From Actinocatenispora rupis (GTDB lineage Bacteria > Actinomycetota > Actinomycetes > Mycobacteriales > Micromonosporaceae), in assembly GCF_016861975.1 (NCBI RefSeq), contig NZ_BOMB01000019.1:186001-250000 (forward strand): a DNA stretch of 64,000 bases, in the 5' to 3' direction. The notes under the pieces were generated by a model. It saw only the letters and a program-made list of their open reading frames with translations. It was not told the DNA's origin and made no database searches. The position numbers and the translations under genes were made by a program. How positions within the stretch are numbered: the first letter of the stretch is position 1; the number at the start of each line of letters is the position of its first letter. Below, in pieces: positions 55,283 to 63,300 of this stretch.

Positions 55283-55738
55283 TCAGCTCCCGTCGGTCCG
55301 GGCGGTCGCGGCGAACTCCGCGGCCAGGGTGTCGAGTTGCTGCGCGGTGCCCGCCTCGCGCCAGGCCGGTTGCTCCTGGCCGGGCAGGTACATGCCGTGT
55401 TCGGTGAGGACCACGAGGGCGCCCGCGCCGTCGGCGGCGAACTCGACGCTGGTGACCGACACGGTCGACAGCACGTCGCCGGTGTGCAGCGTCGAGGTGG
55501 TGAGGATCCGTTCGTCGGTGACGATGTCGATGTAGCGCCCCTCGTACGTGAGCTGGCGGCCCTCGCCGTCGTACCCCTTGACGGTTTCGAGGCCGCCGAC
55601 GACGAAGTCCTGGGAGTGCTCCGCCCCCTGCGCCATCCAGCGTTTCCGCGCCTCGGGTGTCGCCCACGCCGCGAACACACGCTGGACCGGGACCGGGTAC
55701 CGGCGTTCGAGGGTGAACGTCGCATGCGTCACGTCCAT
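55283..55738 (-). CDS. SRPBCC/AHSA1-family protein
   Basis: 151 residues. ATFTLERRYPVPVQRVFAAW ATPEARKRWMAQG and RYIDIVTDERILTTSTLHTG are typical of the AHSA1 group found next to ArsR regulators. ATG 55738 is chosen; a GTG at 55744 overlapping the ArsR stop is an alternative. Coupled to the ArsR gene upstream. Confidence 0.85.
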   Translation of the reverse strand: MDVTHATFTLERRYPVPVQRVFAAWATPEARKRWMAQGAEHSQDFVVGGLETVKGYDGEGRQLTYEGRYIDIVTDERILTTSTLHTGDVLSTVSVTSVEFAADGAGALVVLTEHGMYLPGQEQPAWREAGTAQQLDTLAAEFAATARTDGS

Positions 55739-55740
55739 GA

Positions 55741-56076
55741 TCACTGTTCCTTCAGGTAGTCGTCGAGGTGGTCGAGGCGCCGTTCCCATTCCGTACGTTG
55801 CGCGCCGAGCCAGGCTTCGGCCGTCCGCAGCGCCGACGGTTCGATCCGGCAGCTGCGTACCCGGCCGACCTTCTCGGTGACGATGACGCCGGCCGCTTCC
55901 AGTACCTGGAGGTGCTGCATCACGGCGGGCAGGGACATCGCCAGCGGCTCGGCGAGCGCCTTGACGGCGACCGGGCCGCGCACGAGCCGTTCGACGATGG
56001 CGCGGCGGGTCGGGTCGGCCAGCGCTCGGAAGACGAGGCCGATCGGATCGGAATGGTTAGGCACATGCTTAACCAT
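55741..56076 (-). CDS. ArsR-family transcriptional regulator
   Basis: 111 residues with a winged helix (FRALADPTRRAIVERLVRGP VAVKALAEPLAMSLPAVMQH LQVLEAAGVI). There are no metal-binding Cys in the usual sites, fitting the non-metal ArsR/SRPBCC group. Its own start lies inside a palindrome (56053-56076), implying autorepression. First gene of the ArsR-SRPBCC-VOC operon, divergent from another VOC gene. Confidence 0.88.
   Translation of the reverse strand: MVKHVPNHSDPIGLVFRALADPTRRAIVERLVRGPVAVKALAEPLAMSLPAVMQHLQVLEAAGVIVTEKVGRVRSCRIEPSALRTAEAWLGAQRTEWERRLDHLDDYLKEQ
56053..56076. promoter_or_regulatory. ArsR operator palindrome
   Basis: ATGGTTA-N10-TAACCAT with inner GC-N4-GC symmetry, covering the ArsR start codon. 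The half-site TTAACCAT recurs at 56109-56116, 40 bp away toward the divergent VOC gene. Confidence 0.7.
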
Positions 56077-56132
56077 CGCCGTGGGCCACCCGAAAGTCAA
56101 GCCCCTGCTTAACCATTCACGGCCCTGTCCGG

Positions 56133-56138
56133 TACGGT
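56133..56138 (+). promoter_or_regulatory. -10 hexamer TACGGT, leaderless start
   Basis: TACGGT, then six bases and the ATG at 56145. Confidence 0.4.
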
Positions 56139-56144
56139 GCGCGC

Positions 56145-56576
56145 ATGGGTGACGTACCGGCGCGGTTGACCGTGGTGACGCTCGGCGCGCGGGATCTGCC
56201 CACGCTGCGCCGCTTCTACGCCACGCTCGGCTGGCCGCAGGTCGACGGCAGCGACGACGCGTGGGCCGGGTTCCTCGTCGGCGGGGTCCTGCTCGCGCTG
56301 TACCCGTTGCCCGAGCTGGCCGCCGAGGCCGCACTCGCCGCCACCGCACCGGCGGCCGGGTTCACCCTGGCCTGCAACGTCGACAGCGCCGAGCAGGTCG
56401 ACACCGCGTACGAGGCGGCCCTGGCCGCGGGCGCCACGCCCGTCGCGGAGCCGACGACGCGCGAGTGGGGCGGCCGATCCGGGTACGTGGCGGACCCGGA
56501 GGGAAACCGCTGGGAGATCGCGTACGCGTCGAGCGCCGTGTTCGACGCCCGCGGAGCCCTCGTCTCCTTCGGCTGA
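56145..56576 (+). CDS. VOC/glyoxalase-fold protein
   Basis: 143 residues (VTLGARDLPTLRRFYATLGW; YVADPEGNRWEIAYA). It is divergent from the ArsR operon with a TTAACCAT half-site in between, so it may be co-regulated by ArsR. Probably leaderless. The substrate is not deducible. Confidence 0.82.
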   Translation: MGDVPARLTVVTLGARDLPTLRRFYATLGWPQVDGSDDAWAGFLVGGVLLALYPLPELAAEAALAATAPAAGFTLACNVDSAEQVDTAYEAALAAGATPVAEPTTREWGGRSGYVADPEGNRWEIAYASSAVFDARGALVSFG

Positions 56577-56605
56577 CGGCCGGCTCCCGCGCGGACCGTG
56601 CCCGG

Positions 56606-57424
56606 TCAGTCCCAGTCGGCGAGCAACCGCGCGAGACGCCGCAGCAGCCGGGTACGGACCGGCGCCGGCGCCGTACGCAGGTGGTCCGGCCAGTCCAGCA
56701 GCAGGAGCAGCAGTTCGGCGGCGCCGGTGGCGCGGCGCAGTACCTGGTCGTCGGCGATGCCGCGGGCCGCGGCGTACGCGGTGCGCATGGCCGCACGCGG
56801 CGGCGTCCACCCGTCGGCCTCGGCGCGCTGCCACAACAGGGCCAGGTCCTCCGGCCCGTGCCCCGACCCCACCTCCTGCCAGTCGATCCAGACGAACCCG
56901 GCCGGGCCGGTGAGGACGTTGCCGAGGTGCCAGTCGCCGTGAAGCAGGCAGTACGGCAGGGCGCGCAGCGCCGCGTCGAGTTCCGCCACGTCCGGCCAGT
57001 CCGGGTACCCGAGACCGGCCCAGGTACGGCGGGCCGCGGTGACCGACGCCGGCCGGGACGCGGGTTTCAGCCACGGCAGGGCGGGGACGCGGGCGCGGTG
57101 CAGCGTGCCGGGTTCGGTGGCCAGCCGGCACCAGCGCGCGGTGGGCCAGCCGTCCGGGCGCGCGGGCGTACCGGCGCACTCGAACAGCAGGCAGCCGTCG
57201 GCGGCGGCGACCAGCCGCGGCACCCGCACCGGTACGCCGGCGGCGAGCTCCCGGTGGAAGCGCAGTTCCCGGGTGTGCCGGGTGGTCTTCAGGACGAGGT
57301 CGCGGCCTCCGGCGCGGAGCCGGTACACGGTGGCGCCGGACGCGCCGGCGCCGACGGGCCGCACGTCACTCACCTCGTCGGTACGGCCGAGCAGGCGCCA
57401 CCAGTGGCGTACCGGTGCGGTCAT
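56606..57424 (-). CDS. aminoglycoside phosphotransferase-family protein
   Basis: 272 residues of the APH/choline-kinase fold: N-lobe GAGASGATVYRLRAGGRDLV LKTT, catalytic HGDWHLGNVL (His about 162, Asp about 164), metal site WIDWQE. It may phosphorylate an antibiotic or a metabolite. ATG 57424 is taken. It lies 52 bp downstream of the ABC exporter on the same strand and could be part of its transcript. Confidence 0.83.
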   Translation of the reverse strand: MTAPVRHWWRLLGRTDEVSDVRPVGAGASGATVYRLRAGGRDLVLKTTRHTRELRFHRELAAGVPVRVPRLVAAADGCLLFECAGTPARPDGWPTARWCRLATEPGTLHRARVPALPWLKPASRPASVTAARRTWAGLGYPDWPDVAELDAALRALPYCLLHGDWHLGNVLTGPAGFVWIDWQEVGSGHGPEDLALLWQRAEADGWTPPRAAMRTAYAAARGIADDQVLRRATGAAELLLLLLDWPDHLRTAPAPVRTRLLRRLARLLADWD

Positions 57425-57476
57425 CGCGGGCGTCCCTTCGTCGCCGACCACGATGCCGTACCGGCCGCCCGTCGCG

Positions 57477-59336
57477 TCAGTCCCCGGTACGGGACGCTTC
57501 CGCGGGTCGGCCGTCGGGGGACAGGCCGAGCAAGCCGCCGGACTGGCGGGCCCAGAGCGCCGCGTACAGGCCGTCGCGGGCGAGCAGTTCGTGGTGCGTG
57601 CCGTCCTCGACGATCCGGCCACTGTCGAGGACGACGATGCGGTCCATCCGGGCGATGGTGGCGAGCCGGTGCGCGATGGCGATCACGGTACGGCCCGCCA
57701 TGACCGTGTCGAGCGTGTCGTGGATGGCGGCCTCGACCTCCGAGTCCAGCGCCGAGGTGGCCTCGTCGAGTACCAGGATGGGGGCGTTCTTGTGCAGGGC
57801 GCGGGCGAGCGCGATGCGTTGCCGCTGGCCGCCGGACAGCGTGACACCACGTTCCCCGACGTACGCGTCGTAGCCGGTGCGGCCGTCCGCGTCGCGCAGG
57901 TCCGCGATGAACCCGTCCGCCGCGGCCTTGCCCGCCGCCACCTCCACCGCCGCGTCGGCCGCACCGTAGGCGATGTTGTCGCGCACGGAACGGTGCAGCA
58001 GCGACGCCTCCTGCGGCACCATCGCGATCTGCGCGCGCAGGCTGTCCTGCGTGACGCCGGCGATGTCCTGGCCGTCGATCTCGATCCGGCCGGCCTCCGG
58101 GTCGAAGAACCGCAACACCAGGTTGACCAGGGTGGACTTGCCCGCGCCGGAACGTCCGACCAGGCCGACCTTCTCGCCCGGCGCGATCGCCAGCGACAGC
58201 CGGTCCAGGCCACCGGATCCCTTGCCGTAGTGGTGACTGACATCGACCAGCCGGATCCCACCCCCACGTACGGCGAGGGCGGTGGCGCCGGCACGGTCGG
58301 TGACCTCCAGCGGCTGCGCGACGGCCGCGAGCGCCCGGCGCAGCGCACCGACCGCGCCGAACAGCGACGACACCGCGTCGAGCAGCCACTCGGCCATCGC
58401 GGTGATCCGGAAGCTCAACGCCAGGGTGGCGGCGACCAGGCCGATCGGCGCGGCGCCGGCGTGCCACAGCACGATGCCGTACCCGACGAGGCCGACCATC
58501 AGCAGGCCGCCGAGGCCGAGCATGCCGGCGTTCATCGTGACTTCCAGGCGCTGCACCCCGAAGTACGCGCGGCGCGCGGTGTCGAACACCCGCCGTCCGG
58601 TGCGGTCCTCGCTGGCCCGGTCGGCGAACAGCGCGAGCGTGTCGATGTTCGCGTACGAGTCGACGAGCAGTCCGGTCACCGCCGAGTTCGCGTCCTGCAG
58701 CCGCGCCGACGCGGTCCGGTACCGCGGCACGATCCAGCAGGCCAGCCCGGCGTACAGGGCGATCCAGGCGGCGAGCGGCAGGGCCAGCCGCGGGTCGGTC
58801 GCCGCCAGCAGCCACACCGACCCGGCCACGTACACCAGCACGTACGACAGGGTGTGGACCACGCAGTACGCGGCGGTCGTGGCGGCGTCGCCGCCGTCGC
58901 GTACCCAGGAGGCGATCCGGCCGGCGAGGTCGCGGCGGAACCAGCCGACGGACTGGCGCGAGACGTACCGGTGGGCGCGCCAGCGGGCGAGCGCCTGCGC
59001 GTTGGGGCGGAAGGCGAGGTCGTCGAGCCCCTCGCCGAGCAGGTGTACCAGCGGGCGCAGCACGAGTACCAGGGCGGCGACGGCGATCAGTTCGGGGCCG
59101 TGGTCGGCCCACAGCCGGGCGGGTGTGGTCGAGGACAGCAGGTCGACCAGGCGCCCCGCGTACCCGATGAGCCAGACCTCGCTGCCGGCGTTGACGACGG
59201 TCACGGCGAGGCTGGCGGCCACCACGGCGCGCAGCGGCCGGAACTCGCGGACCAGGAACGACCACACCCCGGCCGGCGGCGTGCCGACGTCACGGGTACG
59301 GAACGGGTCGACGGTGTCTTCGAGCAGACGAAACAC
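57477..59336 (-). CDS. single-chain ABC exporter (TMD-NBD fusion)
   Basis: 619 residues: six membrane helices (to about 320) and a nucleotide-binding domain with Walker A GRSGAGKSTL, Q-loop VPQEASLL, signature LSGGQRQRIALARAL, Walker B ILVLDEATSALD and H-loop IAHRL. It works as a homodimer or with a partner and resembles multidrug/peptide half-transporters. GTG 59336 has CTGGAG eight bases upstream. A nine-residue peptide ORF and a large hairpin precede it (59372-59431). Confidence 0.9.
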   Translation of the reverse strand: MFRLLEDTVDPFRTRDVGTPPAGVWSFLVREFRPLRAVVAASLAVTVVNAGSEVWLIGYAGRLVDLLSSTTPARLWADHGPELIAVAALVLVLRPLVHLLGEGLDDLAFRPNAQALARWRAHRYVSRQSVGWFRRDLAGRIASWVRDGGDAATTAAYCVVHTLSYVLVYVAGSVWLLAATDPRLALPLAAWIALYAGLACWIVPRYRTASARLQDANSAVTGLLVDSYANIDTLALFADRASEDRTGRRVFDTARRAYFGVQRLEVTMNAGMLGLGGLLMVGLVGYGIVLWHAGAAPIGLVAATLALSFRITAMAEWLLDAVSSLFGAVGALRRALAAVAQPLEVTDRAGATALAVRGGGIRLVDVSHHYGKGSGGLDRLSLAIAPGEKVGLVGRSGAGKSTLVNLVLRFFDPEAGRIEIDGQDIAGVTQDSLRAQIAMVPQEASLLHRSVRDNIAYGAADAAVEVAAGKAAADGFIADLRDADGRTGYDAYVGERGVTLSGGQRQRIALARALHKNAPILVLDEATSALDSEVEAAIHDTLDTVMAGRTVIAIAHRLATIARMDRIVVLDSGRIVEDGTHHELLARDGLYAALWARQSGGLLGLSPDGRPAEASRTGD

Positions 59337-59371
59337 GGATGCGCTCCAGGGAAGAGGACGACGGTGGGGGT

Positions 59372-59403
59372 GAACGCGGGCCCCGACGTCGGCACCGGCG
59401 TTC
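59372..59403 (-). promoter_or_regulatory. hairpin between leader peptide and ABC exporter gene
   Basis: On the minus strand the arms GAACGC-c-GG-tg-CCGAC and GTCGG-gg-CC-c-GCGTTC pair with three mismatched positions. The stem begins inside the leader stop codon and ends 35 bases before the exporter start. Confidence 0.55.
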
Positions 59404-59431
59404 AGCGCGGAGTACTGCCGGTCGTCCTCAT
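59402..59431 (-). CDS. nine-residue leader peptide of the ABC exporter
   Basis: ATG 59431 to TGA 59402 encodes MRTTGSTPR. AAGGAG lies six bases upstream. Too short for a protein; the placement before a hairpin and a drug-type exporter suggests an attenuating leader. Confidence 0.5.
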   Translation of the reverse strand: MRTTGSTPR

Positions 59432-59541
59432 GGGCGTCTCCTTCGTGTCGTGCTCGCCGGGGACGTTAGCGGGGGAGTCGGGGGCGGGCATCCGATATTC
59501 CGCTGTGGCGGAGCAGTCACCTCGAACTATGCAGCCTGGAC

Positions 59542-59569
59542 TGGACAGTTCAGGCTGATGGATTAGGCT
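59542..59569 (+). promoter_or_regulatory. promoter of the marR-type gene, leaderless
   Basis: TGGACA (59542-59547), a 16-base spacer, TAGGCT (59564-59569), then six bases and the ATG at 59576. Confidence 0.5.
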
Positions 59570-59575
59570 GGGGAC

Positions 59576-60028
59576 ATGGCGAAGCGCACCAGTGACGTGC
59601 CGGCGTCGGCCGTGCAGGCGGCGCGCGACCTGCGGGTCGTGTTCAGCCGGCTGCGGCGCCGGCTGCGCGAGGTGTCCACCGACACCCGCGACCTCACCCC
59701 CTCCCAGACCTCCGTACTGAGCCGCCTGGACAAGGACGGCCCGGCCACCGCCAGCGCGCTCGCCGCCGTCGAACGGGTCCGGCCACAGTCGATGGCCGCG
59801 ACCGTCGCCGTGCTCACCGAACGCGGCCTGGTCCGCCGCGACCCCGATCCGGCCGACGGCCGCCGCCAGCTCGTCACCCTGACCGCCGAGGCCCGGGAGT
59901 ACATCGCGGGCAGCCGGCAGGCGCGGGAGGAGTGGCTGGCCCGCGCCATCGCCGAGCGGTACACGGAGAAGGAGCGGGACACCATCGTCGCGGCGATGGC
60001 CCTGCTCGACCGGCTCACCGACGCGTGA
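59576..60028 (+). CDS. MarR-family transcriptional regulator
   Basis: 150 residues with the MarR winged helix (LTPSQTSVLSRLDKDGPATA SALAAVERVRPQSMAATVAV LTERGLVRRD, wing ADGRRQLVTLT). It is divergent from the ABC exporter leader and 37 bp before the isochorismatase gene, which is probably co-transcribed. A likely regulator of one or both. Start supported by a leaderless promoter. Confidence 0.87.
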   Translation: MAKRTSDVPASAVQAARDLRVVFSRLRRRLREVSTDTRDLTPSQTSVLSRLDKDGPATASALAAVERVRPQSMAATVAVLTERGLVRRDPDPADGRRQLVTLTAEAREYIAGSRQAREEWLARAIAERYTEKERDTIVAAMALLDRLTDA

Positions 60029-60065
60029 GCCCGTTGCCCCACCCCACCCGAAAGGTTCGTACCCG

Positions 60066-60638
60066 ATGGCTGTCAGCACCCTCGACGACCGCACCGCGCT
60101 GGTCCTGATCGACCTGCAGAACGGCATCGTCGCCGCCCCCACCGCACCGCACACCACGTCCGAGGTGGTGGCCCGGTCGGCGCGGCTCGCCGACGCCTTC
60201 CGTACGCGGGGGCTGCCGGTGGTCCTCGTCCGCGTGTCGTTCGCCGACGACGGCGCGGACGTCGTGCCGGGCCGTACCGAGAAGACCGGGATGGGCGGCA
60301 CGCCGCCGGCCGGGTGGGACCTGATCGTCGACGACCTCGCCGGCCACCCCGGCGACCTCACCGTCACGAAGCGGAACTGGGGCGCCTTCCACGGCACCGA
60401 CCTCGACGTACACCTGCGGCGGCGCGGCGTCACGCAGATCGTGCTCGGCGGCGTCGCCACCAGCATCGGGGTGGAGTCCACCGCCCGCGCCGCGTACGAG
60501 CACGGCTACCACGTCACGCTGGCCACCGACGCGATGACCGACCGGGACGCCGAGTCGCACCGGCACAGCGTCGAGCGGATCTTCCCGCGGCTCGGCGAGA
60601 CCGGTACCACCGCCGAGATCCTCGACCTGCTGCCGTGA
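60066..60638 (+). CDS. isochorismatase-family hydrolase
   Basis: 190 residues: DDRTALVLIDLQNGIVAAPT with the catalytic Asp, the Lys in VTKRNWGAFHGTDLD, and GVATSIGVESTARAAYEHGY. At the place where Cys hydrolases carry the nucleophile (T-S-x-x-C-V) this protein has Gly, as in true isochorismatases, so a cysteine amidase mechanism is unlikely. It follows the MarR gene on the same strand. Confidence 0.86.
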   Translation: MAVSTLDDRTALVLIDLQNGIVAAPTAPHTTSEVVARSARLADAFRTRGLPVVLVRVSFADDGADVVPGRTEKTGMGGTPPAGWDLIVDDLAGHPGDLTVTKRNWGAFHGTDLDVHLRRRGVTQIVLGGVATSIGVESTARAAYEHGYHVTLATDAMTDRDAESHRHSVERIFPRLGETGTTAEILDLLP

Positions 60639-60850
60639 CCTCGCACAGCTCGCGGACGCCCAGCAGCCGTCCCGACTGAACCGGCTGGAGCGACGGGCGT
60701 TCCGCCAGCCTGACGCGCCTCGCCCCCCACGGGGCCACGTCCTGCCGGCCGAGGCCGTACGGATGTGCGCTCTCCTTGCCCCGCAAGGCAAGTACGACAT
60801 TGGCCGCCGGTGTCGCCGCGTGGCGCGAGCTGGCCACGCGGCGACCGGGG

Positions 60851-61732
60851 TCAGGCGGCGAGGACGGCGGGCCGCAGCACGTCGGTGCACCACTGCCGGA
60901 ACGTGGTCGGCGTCGCCGCCCGCGACGTACCTGGCTCGACCGCGTAGATGCCGGTCTGGACCGCGGCCGACATGTCGACGAGGCCCTGCGCCCACGCGTC
61001 GCTGAGCCCGTGGTCCACCAGACTCGCCTTGTACGCCTCGGCCGGCACCTGCTGCGCCCGGACGGGACGCTGGAGTACCTCGGTCATGATCTCGGCGAGT
61101 TCGTCGTCGGACAGGTCCTCGGGGCCGAGTACCGGCACGTTCTGCTGGCCGGTCCAGGTGTCGTCGAGCAGCAGCCCGGCGGCGACCGCGGCGATGTCGC
61201 GGGTGGCGCAGGTCGGCACCCGTACGCCGGCGGGCAGCGTGGAGTAGAAGACCCCCTGGTGCCGGATCGGGTGGACCTGGCGGAGCATGTTGTCCATGAA
61301 CCCCGGCATGCACAGCGAGCGGTAGTGCACGCCGGTGCTCTCCACCAGGTCGTCCATGGCGAAGATCGCGGAGATCTGTCCGGCGTTGCGCGCGATGCCG
61401 CGGCCGAGGCTCGACACCCCGACGACCCGGCGTACGCCCTGGGTGGTGATGCCGGCGCACAGCGGCCCGACGAAGTCGAGCACGTGGCCGGCGATGCTGG
61501 CGGCCCGCGGATCCGGCGGTACGACCCACAGCACGGTGTCGGCGCCGGTGAACGCGCTGGTCACGACGTCCACGTCGGTCATGGAGCCCTGGACCACCTC
61601 GGCGCGTTCGCGTACGCGCGGGTCGAGGCGGGCGGGGTCGCGGACGATCACGCGGACGGCGGTGTCGGTGTCGACGAGGGTGTCGAGGACCTGGCGGCCG
61701 ATGCTGCCGGTGGGGGTGGAGACGACGATCAT
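60851..61732 (-). CDS. NmrA-like NAD(P)-binding oxidoreductase
   Basis: 293 residues with the NmrA/QOR2-type Rossmann start (IVVSTPTGSIGRQVLDTLVD) and a following R-D-P segment for NADP, but no catalytic Tyr-x3-Lys of classical SDRs. It could be a quinone reductase or a redox-sensing protein. The start is ATG 61732, with GGGAGAGG nearby. It is divergent from a TetR gene with a 27-bp palindrome in the spacer. Confidence 0.84.
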   Translation of the reverse strand: MIVVSTPTGSIGRQVLDTLVDTDTAVRVIVRDPARLDPRVRERAEVVQGSMTDVDVVTSAFTGADTVLWVVPPDPRAASIAGHVLDFVGPLCAGITTQGVRRVVGVSSLGRGIARNAGQISAIFAMDDLVESTGVHYRSLCMPGFMDNMLRQVHPIRHQGVFYSTLPAGVRVPTCATRDIAAVAAGLLLDDTWTGQQNVPVLGPEDLSDDELAEIMTEVLQRPVRAQQVPAEAYKASLVDHGLSDAWAQGLVDMSAAVQTGIYAVEPGTSRAATPTTFRQWCTDVLRPAVLAA

Positions 61733-61757
61733 GGACCTCTCCCGATGAGCGGAACAG

Positions 61758-61784
61758 AAGTAAACTCTACTGTACCGTTTACTT
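61758..61784. promoter_or_regulatory. TetR operator palindrome
   Basis: AAGTAAAC-N11-GTTTACTT, with an inner symmetric TAC-T-GTA. Only two base pairs break the 27-bp symmetry. It lies between the NmrA-like and TetR starts. Confidence 0.8.
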
Positions 61785-61802
61785 TGCCGAAGGAGCGACC
61801 AC

Positions 61803-62402
61803 ATGGCAAGGCGCGGTGACGAACTGCGGGACCACATCCTGCGTACGGCCAAGGACGTGTTCCTGGAGACCGGGTACGAGCGCGCGTCGATGGACGTGGT
61901 GGCCACCCGCGCCACCACGTCCAAACGGTCCCTCTACGCCCATTTCCCCAGCAAGGACGCGCTGTTCCTGGCCGTCGTCGACCTGACCCGCGAGCTGTAC
62001 CTCGACCGGCTCAAGACGCCCGGGCACTACAGCGACGACCCGCGCGAGGCCGTCGTACTGTTCTGCGGCCGGTTCCAGCAGATGCTGCTGTGGCGCCCGG
62101 CCCTGCGTACCTGCCGGCTCGGCATCACCGAGGCCGAACGGCTCCCGGACGCCGCCGCCCGCTACCACGACGCGATCTTCGCCAGCGCCCACCAGCGCCT
62201 CGCCGACTATCTGCGCGAGCGGTACGAGCTGGACCACGCCGAGGACGCCGCGCACGAACTGCTCGGGCGCAGCGCGTACCCGAGGTTCGTGCGGGCGCTG
62301 TTCGGGGTGGAGGAGCCGATCGACGACTGGCCCGACGAGGCTGCCGTACCGGGACTCGACCTCGACCCGATCCGTACGGCGGCGGCGCGGCTGCTGCCCT
62401 GA
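61803..62402 (+). CDS. TetR-family transcriptional regulator
   Basis: 199 residues with an HTH (LRDHILRTAKDVFLETGYER ASMDVVATRATTSKRSLYAH FPSKDALF) and a TetR_C_7-like ligand domain. The ATG has GAAGGAG seven bases upstream. It should repress the divergent NmrA-like gene and itself through the 27-bp operator. Its 3' end is convergent with the methyltransferase gene. Confidence 0.9.
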   Translation: MARRGDELRDHILRTAKDVFLETGYERASMDVVATRATTSKRSLYAHFPSKDALFLAVVDLTRELYLDRLKTPGHYSDDPREAVVLFCGRFQQMLLWRPALRTCRLGITEAERLPDAAARYHDAIFASAHQRLADYLRERYELDHAEDAAHELLGRSAYPRFVRALFGVEEPIDDWPDEAAVPGLDLDPIRTAAARLLP

Positions 62403-62404
62403 GC

Positions 62405-63178
62405 TCAGCCGGCCCGGACGGTACCGACGACGACGGTGGCGGCCAGGTCGGAGTCGCCGACCACCGTCGTGGCCAGCCCGGCCGCGGCCATCGCCGCCGC
62501 GGTGTCCGGCGCCTGCGCGACGCTGGTCTCGATCAGCAGCCGGCCGCCCGGCGCCAGCCAGCCCGGCGCGCCGGCCGCCACCCGGCGCTGGATGTCCAGG
62601 CCGTCGCCGCCGCCGTCGAGCGCGACACGCGGCTCGTGGTCGCGCGCCTCCGGCGGCATCAGGCCGATCTCGTCGGTCGGCACGTACGGGGCGTTCGCGG
62701 CGATGACGTCGACCCGGCCGCGCAGCGCCGCGGGCAGCGGATCGTACAGGTCGCCGGCGTACACGTGGCCGGTCGGGACGTTGCGGCGGGCGCAGCGCAC
62801 CGCGGCCGCGTCCACGTCCACCGCGTACGGCACCAGGCCGGGGTGCGCGGCGACCAGCGCCGCGGCGACCGCACCCGTACCGCAGCAGAGGTCGACGACG
62901 ACCGAGGTGGCGTCGATGTGGCGGGCGGCAAGATCGGCGAGCAGTTCGGTGCGGCGGCGCGGGACGAACACGCCGGGTTCGACGGCGATACGCAGGCCGC
63001 GGAACTCGGCCCAGCCGAGGATCTGTTCGAGCGGTTCACCGTCGACGCGGCGGTCGACGAGAGTGACGAGGGTGGCCGGGTCGGTCGTGGCGGCGGTCAG
63101 CAACCGCGCCTCGTCCTCGGCGAACACGCAGCCGGCGGCGCGCAGCCGCGCCACCACGGGGAACAACGGATCGGGCAT
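62405..63178 (-). CDS. HemK/PrmC-like protein N5-glutamine methyltransferase
   Basis: 257 residues: an N-terminal helical domain, then a SAM-binding fold with VVDLCCGTGAVAAAL and NAPYVP, where the family NPPY has Ala for the first Pro. It may methylate a glutamine in a release factor or ribosomal protein; a small-molecule or rRNA target cannot be excluded. GAAAGG lies six bases before ATG 63178. A leader ORF and hairpin lie upstream. Confidence 0.82.
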   Translation of the reverse strand: MPDPLFPVVARLRAAGCVFAEDEARLLTAATTDPATLVTLVDRRVDGEPLEQILGWAEFRGLRIAVEPGVFVPRRRTELLADLAARHIDATSVVVDLCCGTGAVAAALVAAHPGLVPYAVDVDAAAVRCARRNVPTGHVYAGDLYDPLPAALRGRVDVIAANAPYVPTDEIGLMPPEARDHEPRVALDGGGDGLDIQRRVAAGAPGWLAPGGRLLIETSVAQAPDTAAAMAAAGLATTVVGDSDLAATVVVGTVRAG

Positions 63179-63195
63179 CACGGGCCTTTCGCAGA

Positions 63196-63211
63196 CGGGC
63201 TCGCGCGCCCG
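63196..63211 (-). promoter_or_regulatory. hairpin between leader ORF and methyltransferase
   Basis: CGGGC-N6-GCCCG, ending ten bases before the GAAAGG ribosome site. A second small stem (GACTC-N4-GAGTC) spans the leader stop. Confidence 0.45.
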
Positions 63212-63219
63212 GCGGCGAC

Positions 63220-63261
63220 TCAGGCGAGTCCGCGAGGCGGGCGCATCGTACTGGCGTTGAT
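63220..63261 (-). CDS. putative leader peptide of the methyltransferase
   Basis: In-frame codons after GAGGAGGTG read AUC-AAC-GCC-AGT-ACG-ATG and end at TGA 63220, giving (M/I)NASTMRPPRGLA if initiation is at the AUC placed eight bases after GGAGG. The only ATG (63246) gives MRPPRGLA but has no ribosome site. Leader function is inferred from the layout. Confidence 0.4.
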   Translation of the reverse strand: MNASTMRPPRGLA

Positions 63262-63300
63262 GGGGCCCACCTCCTCGACGTCGTGCCGTGGAGCGCAACA

